Assembly: GCA_964030785.1 (NCBI GenBank)
Contig: OZ034971.1
Coordinates: 14,521,679 to 14,585,678, forward strand
Length of the DNA: 64,000 nt
Source of the DNA: Siderastrea siderea
Taxonomy: Eukaryota; Cnidaria; Anthozoa; Scleractinia; Rhizangiidae
Direction of reading: 5' to 3'
How positions within the stretch are numbered: the first letter of the stretch is position 1; every line of letters starts with the position of its first letter. Made by a program: the position numbers and the translations under genes. Positions 56,701-64,000 of this stretch are shown in pieces. The notes beneath the pieces were generated by a model. It worked only from the letters and a program-made list of their open reading frames with translations, was not told the DNA's origin and searched no databases.

Positions 56701-59700
56701 AAGCAAGTTGGCTTAACATACGAAGAAAGTGCTGTAAAGCTTGTGGTACGGGTACTCAAGAGCGGTACTGTCTTATAAAAAGACGCATGCGCATGTTAGT
56801 CTTCTGAATGTTACCTTCCTATGTTTTTGTCTTTTAATTTACAGTATTTAAGATATGAACGGCGAAGGGTTGTTTAAGTTTGGGGTTTTTTGTACAGTAC
56901 AGCCCAAAAATAATGCACGCGCAAGAACTTCTTTTTGCGTCCGCAAGCCGAGAACTTCTTGCGGCTACTTGCAGGATGCCTGCACTTGAATACTGCAAGC
57001 TGCAAGAAGGTCTTTGCGTTTAGAAGTTAAAACCGCAAGAACTTCTTTGTGGTAAGATATCCGGACCGCACGTAAGCGCAAGAACGTCTTTGCGCTAACA
57101 TCTTAAAAACCCGGAACCCGGAGAAGGTAAAAAAGAGACCACTAGCGCAAGGCACGTTCGAAATTGGCTGCCTTTGTAACTTGCAATCAGTTGTTTATTT
57201 GGTCCCTTGTAAGTTTTTTTCTTCGGTTTTGAATTTTTTATCCGATAAAGAGTTCACTAGGTTCTGAATTTGACACTGGTCGCCTTCTATGTTATCTTTT
57301 AACGGCTAGGGAGAAACGAGACTCAAACGAAGCACGCGTATGTTATTGTTTATGTGTCCCGGAGTCCCAGACATGCGGTACGCTTAGCGGCGCGAAAGAT
57401 TTCGCTCGATTTATTTCACTTAAATGAGGAACAATGGCAAAGCACAGTCCATCAGTCACATTATTAAAGAACCGATATTCACCTGTTCAGTGTTGCTGTA
57501 CTTCCACCAACATATTAAACTCGGACAAATACTTTTAAGTTGCGCTCACACGTGTGAGAAATGAACATGGTCACTCAGATGAGAAGAAATAATACCCGAA
57601 GTCTTAATTGGAAAAACACATTATGTTTGTAAAAATAGTTCCACTCATTACGCTGAAGTCGATATCACATTTTAAATCTTCGAAGTAAACCAAAAAAGTC
57701 TGAAGGAAACTAAAACTCCGCGATCTGAAAGAAATTCGGCACGTCAATTCTAACCTGAGTAAACACAAATCTGCCGTATGCAAATTTGGTATGATTTGCT
57801 TGAATGACATTTTGTAACGCAATGCATGAGCAGTTCTCTAAGCCGTCAAGACAGCAAGCCCCGGGCAGCACGCTGTGTCGAAAGGCGAATGTGTAGTTGA
57901 AATCATATGTCTATGCTATTTCTTCGAGTATCCCTTTTTTGCTGGGAAATTAAACTGGTAAAGATGCAGGGATTCTTGATGACTTCACCCACGCGATGGC
58001 ATGACCTCCTGCATGTGTAAGTCTTGTCTTGCCTTGCCTGTCAAAGAAGAGTTCGCGCAGTTTGCCACAATTATAGCTTTTGGACCTTTTTGTTTCTATT
58101 TCTTGGATGGAATAAAAAACTGAATTGAGTCAGTTCTGAGTTGAACCCGTATCACTGTATCTGAGACACGCTTAAAAAAATTGTACATGTTTTGTCATGT
58201 GCCGGAGATCATGTTTACCGGGTGTTTATCTTGCAGTCGGAAAGCTGGCGGATATTCCATTTCGTGATGTGAATTTTCTTCGATACTTCGGTTGTTCGAA
58301 CATTTGCTTCCTTGATTTTTTTATTAGCCTTGTGAACTTTCGCTTGACTTGGCGAATTGTCGCGCCAACACGCCAACACGCCAACACGGCGAAAAATCGC
58401 TCGAAAACTCGGTGATATTTCAAAGAGAATAGAGCGCGAGATTCGCTCTCATTACTTTTGCAATACCTCACACTAACACGAGCACTACAAGTTTCTTCGG
58501 CTGGACCCTCAGTACTTCTTGCGCCTTCTTGCGGCTTGCGGTAACATTAGTAACTTCTTGCGGATAGATTTTCAACTTCTTGCGTTTCGAATGTTCTTGC
58601 GGGTAAACTGCAAAAACCTAGCACTTTCACTTCTTAAGCTTCTTGCGCGGTCTTGCGTGTTCTTACGGCGCAAGAACTTCTTGCGCCACTTTTTGCGCGT
58701 GCATTATTTTTGATAGGATTGAATGCGAAAATAGGATTGAATGCGAAATTGACTGTGTTGTCTGATCTAGTTAGTGGTTATGGTGAAAATTTTTTTAGCG
58801 CAGGAGTGTTTTTTTATTGGGATTGACATTTTGAGGGGTGTAAAAATGTGGGAGTCAGAACGATTTGTGAATGTCAGGAGCATATCACGCTTCTGTGAAT
58901 GAGATTTGCTTTGAAAGTTGCGTTTTGCGTGAGAGGCAGTTTCCCTTGGCGTTTTATGGGGGGGGGGGGGGGGGGGTTGCGAAGTGGATTGTAAGGTTTC
59001 TGATTGGCTAACTTGTATTTCGCAGCGGACAAAAAGCACAGTTGCGTTTTGCCGGCGTGGGCTAGGAAGAGAAAGGATTGGTACTAGTATGATGATGCAA
59101 TATTAGTTGATTGCACATCAGTACATGATAGTTCTTGTGAACGGAGAGACATGAGTGTTTATTTGAGGCGAGAAGTTGATACGAAGGAATCGTCATTAAT
59201 AAGGAGATTAATTAATAAGGCAGGTGTTACGAGTCTTCTTGCATTGAAAGAACGAAAATATCTGAATATTATCGACGGATTTGTGTGGTTTGCGTGTGGT
59301 GTTCGCTAAAGGCTACGAGCAGTCTCACTTTCCGTTCAGAGATAGATAATGAAGGAAAAGAAAAACAGGCGAGTGAGCGCGAAATCGATTGCGGCTCGAC
59401 AGGCGCGTTAGCTTTCAAAGACGTGGGCGACTTTCGTCCCCGCTCGCTTGTTTACCGGGTTAGCAAACTGGATTTAAACATCACGTCATGAGATATCTTG
59501 ACGTACCCCATACTCTGACGATCTGCTCGAGCTCGTGTTTATCAAGCGTTATATTTTGATTCTACTGCTATGTTCACTGTTTGTATTTAAGGTCTAGGCA
59601 CAACAGTAAATACTTCGTCGTCCCTGTGTGAGCATTCTCAGTTGTGGACGAATTCATATCGACATTCAACGTTTGAGTGATTTTGCGTTTTTCAGCACAA

Positions 59701-62700
59701 ATAAAGCGATAAGAAAGATAAGCTGAGTCATCAGAGTTTAAACATTACGTCATCCAGTACCGTTATAGTCAAAATATTGTGTCACACAATCACACTTTTC
59801 GTCACGCCGGTTCGTAAAAAAGAAGGATCGCGCTAACATTTATGAAACCTAGGGGTGGGGAGGGTCAGAATGGCCGGTTAAAATGCCCACTGAGCTTTCT
59901 TGTTTGAGTTTTGATCCGTTTGTGACCAAGTAAACTGGCCGTAGAGAGGAGGGTTCATATTATAGAAAGGTCCCTAAGACGAGGCTCCACTTTATTATTT
60001 GCACCATAACTATACCGTAAATCCTCTCTGATTAAGACCCCGGTCTCTAATAAGCCTCCCTCTCTAATGAAATTCCCTGTTGGAGCAAGAAAGCTATGAA
60101 GCCCCCTCTGTGTTAAGTTCCCTCCTCCTTGCTCGTTCATCACAACCGAATTCACTGCGCTTCTTGTCAATCCGGGCACCAGTTTACATAGAAGACAAGC
60201 CAGCTTTGTTGCTTGGTGAGTGCCAAGTTACTATCCACTTACGGGAACCTTTTTACGAATAAACTATAAAATGAGTAGTACAGTGATAATCAAATGGCAT
60301 TCTGTTAAATTACATAACCCTGCCTCCGACTGCTTGGAAAAGATACGGTGGACTGCCGTAGTAGGTTTGCAGGGCGGGTGTATTAAAAACATGCTCGTTT
60401 TTTGCTCACCGTGTCTATTAATATTCCATATCTCCATTTCATCCAGTATCTTCTGAAAGATTCACGGAACTCCATACTGAGATATACACAGAATATGCAA
60501 ACCATTATTCCCTGAAAGAAAATATTAAAAACAACAAGAAATTAACGATATGGTTTCAAAGTCTGCATACAGTGCGCAGGCTAAGTTTATTGTTGAACCA
60601 CTCAGTACTGCATGCTGTTGACCACACGGGTTTTGATTGCTACAGTTAGTACTTTGAATGATTAATTCTGACAGGTCTTATCAGGTCATATCGAGAATTA
60701 CTGATCAAGTGGAATTAGCTACATCGCCTAAATTTTAAGACAACCAGGAACTGAAAATGTATAAGACGAAAAAAAGAAATGGCGCCAAGGGGGTTGTGGT
60801 GGGTAAAGGAGAGAAAATGGCTGACAACACTTGAAACTTGTGTTTTATGGGAAACAAGAACTTGTAAATTAAACTGTTGTCTTAATATTATGCAAAATAC
60901 CAAAACATTTTCCTGTTTGCAATATCAACGTTTTTCATTCGTTACCTGGAGAGGGTAAACAACAGCGACAAAGTAGTTGTATCCGGGGCTGTTTTCTGGT
61001 TGGTAAAAAGTAAGGAGGTAGATCAATCCCAGGAGCGAGATCAGAATAACTACAGCCTTGGCGCCCTTTCTGTTGGACAAAAATGAAGAATCAAATTAAG
61101 TAGCAAGAAATGTTTTGTTTTGTTCTCAATCACGAAATCAATTAACAGTCAGCGAGCTAAGCAAATAATATTAAGTCTAAGGGACTTCTCAACTGGGAAG
61201 GCTGCGCATGCGTTGAACTTAGAACACATTTGTTCTACGAAGAAAGATCCCATAAGCTGCATGTCATCTGAAACAGATGACTACGGCGTAACCTGCAATA
61301 AACACGGGATAAATTATGTTTTGCTCAGATACGAGTGAAAAATGAAAGTTGGGTTTTAGTGCTGTGTTGGTCCAGCAAAAACCGGATGTTCAGGGTGAGT
61401 TGTTGGACAAAAAATCAAACAAAGAGAGATAAAACAAGACTTGGCTCTCCCCTGGCGGCCCGTTTAGAAAACCCTAAGCAAAAACTAATTATTTTTGATA
61501 GTCATTGGGGAAATCGCTTTACCCTGAGGAGAAAACTACAGAGTACTCACTTGATTGTATTCATATGTGAGGACTGGGAATTCTTAAGTTTCTTAGCGAG
61601 CATTCGAACCACATAGGCTGCGATGCCAAAGTTGATCTGCAAGAGGTAAAACAGAACAGAACAAAGCGAAGACAAGATTGATTTAGAATCTATGGATTGT
61701 TTCATTATAAGTGTATACAATTTTCTTACCACTAACATGATCGTCAAAGGAACATACAACACCAACATATGATGCGTGTGACTGTGATTCACCCAGCAAC
61801 TGAAAACAGAAAGATGGAGGTACTCTTGATTAGAAATCGTACAGGTACGCCGAAAACTGACGTTGTTTTTCTCATACTAGAATGTAAGTTAAGCTGCAGT
61901 TTGCCTTTAGGAAGCATGTGCTCTGTCTTACCCATATGTTGAAACACACCCTTTTCAATCTCAAATAATGCGCTTAAGATCCCTGGCCAAGATGGAAACA
62001 ACCGCCTCCCGCCCGTCAAAAAATATCAAAATTTAATTTTGAAAACTACCATAAAACAAATAGCATTAATGGAAGAAATACTGGAAAGGTTTATCTAGTG
62101 AATCAGAAGTTAGAACAACCGCGCTCAGTATAGTATACTGTACGGCAGCAAAGTACTGTACAGTAGCTTTCAGTTGAATAGTCACACTTTATGAGTTCAT
62201 CCACAGACCCAAAAGTGAGAACCATCGTGTTCAGCATAATAAACAGCATCAAAGGAAAGTACTGCTCAGTAGCTTTCATTTGAATGGGCACACTTTAGGA
62301 TTTCATCCTGAGATTCAAACTGGAACCTCCGTTAATAGCAGATATAAACACCAACAAAAGAAGTCACTGCTTAGCAGCTTTTAGTTTTAGGACACACTCT
62401 GAGATTCGTTGAGCGACTCACATTAACCATATCATGAGACCGGAGGAGTTAATGGGTCAAAGTAGCTAATTTGCTGACCTTTCGCTGACTCTTGCAATCT
62501 TAAACTGTACATAAGGAAGATACACACAAAATGTAAGAACTCCAGAGAAACCTGAAAAATAGGAAAGTAACGCAGAGTTGACATTTTTCGTTTCATATCC
62601 AGAAAGAATTTTTTCTGTTTGAATAATTTGGACGAATGAAAAAGGCTGTGAAAACGTGAAGGACAGCCTTATTACAGCTGTGAAGGAGAGTGGGTTCATC

Positions 62701-63590
62701 GTGGCGTCATTTTTGGTCAGTTATCACACTCATTACAGACTGAATACAGTTTGGTTATATTACAATAACTTTCTCTTTTTCCCACAAAGTAATAGTTAAC
62801 GGTTTTCAACCATTCATTTCGTTTGTACTGTCTTGTTTATTTCAGAATTAAAGATCACAGCAGACTTACCCCAGCCGAACAGAAAGTAATACCAGAGATA
62901 CGATTCGTTATCGAAGGGATACACAAGCGTGCGCATTAGAAAAATCCCTTCATTTAGCATCCACGTGATCTCTGAGGCTGCAAAGTAGCGGTTCAACAAC
63001 CAGAATACATTGCAAACTGTCTGTAAAAAGTAATAATGCAATAATTATAATCATTGCTTTATGATTGGTTTAAACGGCCACCTAATGTTATCAAGTGTTT
63101 TTGTTTGTTTCAGTCTGGTTAGTTCTGCAATTTGCACAAACTTTTCACGCACTGTACTCTAACCACTCATAGCAAACATTTCGCTTTTCTACCAGTCAGA
63201 ATTGAAACCAAAACCACTCCTCATTTTACTGACGCGCCTTTTTTGCTCTTGGTTCGGTATGGGCTCGGTAAAGCTATCACTGTTCAAGATACTGTCAGTG
63301 TATCGTGCTGTTCAGTGCACGGTCAAAATAATGAATTTTTGGTGCTTGCTTTAAAACATCAATCTAATAAATTCGCACAGAGTTCAGTTCTGTAACGTAG
63401 TTAAAAACGTCAACAGGTATCAACACAACTTGAAAAAAATCTTTCAGATAGTGACATACTTTTAAAATAACTTACCTTGTTGGATTCCTTTTCTCCCATC
63501 TTTCCATAATAATAAATGAATAAGGTGAGGATGCGCAGAATAAATGCCAAAATTAAATTTTTGTGCAAGGTGAACCGATCATTATGTCTT
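53719..63590 (-). CDS. second secretin-like class B GPCR (5' end beyond the window)
   Basis: Ten exons are visible on the - strand: 63476-63590, 62870-63020, 62479-62551, 61730-61799, 61551-61636, 60946-61069, 60410-60511, 56020-56159, 55147-55372 and 53719-54327 (1696 nt, 565 codons). The 151-, 73-, 70-, 86- and 124-nt exons have exactly the same length and phase as in the receptor at 29405-39360, showing common descent. Motifs: 'RFTLHKNLI', 'TVCNVFWLLNRYF', 'YFLFGWG', 'SCWVNHSH', 'LISLLGLIYLL' and 'YLSMEFRESFRRYW'. In TM7 the usual N-x-E-V reads S-M-E-F. The ectodomain and TM1 exons must lie past 64000. The tail (about 320 residues over four exons) is Ser/Glu-rich, has an internal repeat with 'PSNTTPEEARES' / 'PSNSTPEEIRES', and ends in 'MFHL'. 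Likely a peptide receptor at the cell surface; ligand unknown. Confidence 0.9.
54331..54420. repeat. (GAAA)n purine-rich tract
   Basis: GAAAGAAAG-type repeat directly beside the acceptor of the last exon of GPCR gene 2; on the - strand it supplies an unusually long polypyrimidine tract. Confidence 0.85.
56905..58712. mobile_element. 1.8-kb TIR element with palindromic subterminal repeats
   Basis: Ends CAAAAATAATGCACGCGCAA and its complement. Both ends, for about 200 bp, are packed with GCAAGAAGTTCTTGCG-like palindromes or half sites (for example near 56920, 56945, 57000, 57035 and 57070 on the left, and near 58512, 58550, 58575, 58655 and 58670 on the right). The interior lacks a recognisable transposase. 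It lies in the intron between GPCR gene 2 exons at 60410 and 56159. Confidence 0.85.
58713..60409. other. remainder of a GPCR gene 2 intron
   Basis: Contains poly-G at 58961-58977 and a one-ended copy of the 42837 MITE at 59308-59460. No coding exon recognised. Confidence 0.5.
62100..62400 (-). repeat. coral-type repeat, two to three diverged units
   Basis: 'tttcatttgaatggg' with 'cacactttaggatttcatcc' near 62275-62310 and 'gtagctttcagttgaatagt' near 62162. Same family as the 106-bp array at 44460-45100. Intron of GPCR gene 2. Confidence 0.7.
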
Positions 63591-63692
63591 CTATCAAAAA
63601 GAAAATAAAAAAGAGAAAAACAAAAGAACAAACCAAAACCGAATGTTATACAGAGCAGTCAAACAGTTTATGACCTGTTTATGGTGTAATAA

Positions 63693-63707
63693 TAATAATA
63701 ACGTGAT

Positions 63708-63783
<76 letters not shown>
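63693..63783. repeat. compound (AAT)n(ATG)n microsatellite
   Basis: AAT triplets pass directly into about 14 ATG/GAT triplets, just upstream (on the - strand) of the first visible exon of GPCR gene 2. Confidence 0.95.
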
Positions 63784-63784
<1 letters not shown>

Positions 63785-64000
63785 GATAACAAATTTGTAG
63801 AGCGCTTTTCCTCAATGATCCAAAAGCGCTATTACATAATTTGAAACGACTAAAAAACTATAGGATCATAAGAAATACCAATAGACTATTTAAAAAAAGA
63901 ATTCATGCATCGTTCTCTTAGACCTGGATCAAGGCCACAGTAGGGCCTTAAGACTCCACAAACGCGTCTAATCCAAAACGGCTCATCAAAAGAACCGCAA
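63784..64000. other. intron sequence at the window edge
   Basis: No exon of GPCR gene 2 is seen here; the exon encoding TM1 must lie further right. Confidence 0.5.

Noticed and set aside
63594..63815. His/Tyr-rich 73-codon antisense frame
   Set aside because: Translation of the AAT/ATG microsatellite.

Overview
The window looks like nuclear DNA of an anthozoan cnidarian, most probably a stony coral. The genes are intron-rich with GT-AG introns. The repeat content is what one expects of a cnidarian: BEL/Pao, Penelope, a split-direct-repeat tyrosine-recombinase (YR) retrotransposon, a Crypton-like recombinase fragment, many long-inverted-repeat elements, and a dispersed repeat containing 'AGTCTGTGGGTGAAATCCTA' that I recall as very common in coral genomes. 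The species cannot be named from the sequence alone.

Four host genes can be reconstructed exon by exon with consistent splice phases. (1) MRPL43, a mitochondrial large-subunit ribosomal protein, + strand, 2295-6048, 3 exons, 148 aa. (2) A secreted C-type lectin, - strand, 21552-23488, 3 exons, 229 aa. (3) A secretin-like (class B) GPCR with an N-terminal hormone-receptor domain, - strand, 29405-39360, 13 coding exons, 649 aa. (4) A paralogous class B GPCR, - strand, 53719-63590, whose 5' end lies beyond the window; its 7TM exons match gene 3 in splice phase and mostly in length, but its cytoplasmic tail is unrelated.

Much of the rest is mobile DNA. 7691-17803 is a decayed BEL/Pao LTR retrotransposon that has itself received a LINE 3' end, a G-rich inverted-repeat element with a 5-bp target duplication, a Mutator-like long-TIR element carrying a Penelope reverse transcriptase (9-bp target duplication), and a TTAA-flanked MITE. 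45684-52106 is a YR retrotransposon with A1-body-B1-A2-B2 split direct repeats, inserted into an older inverted-repeat element (45309-52430). Its gag appears to contain an intron filled by a tandem array of about 25-bp units, each able to form a GTGAG/CTCAC hairpin. Long foldback elements also lie at 2688, 4486, 5153, 7403, 20394, 24036, 26368, 34060, 42837 and 56905.

Layout: 1-1745 tandem duplication; 2.0-6.8 kb MRPL43 and intronic MITEs; 7.4-17.8 kb retrotransposon nest; 18.7-19.0 kb Crypton-like fragment; 20.4-23.5 kb MITE and lectin gene; 24.0-28.4 kb repeats; 29.4-39.4 kb GPCR gene 1; 39.4-45.1 kb intergenic with MITE and satellite-like repeat; 45.3-52.4 kb YR retrotransposon in a MITE; 53.7-64 kb GPCR gene 2. 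The two receptors probably arose by tandem duplication and bind peptide-like ligands. The lectin and the ribosomal protein are functionally unrelated neighbours.
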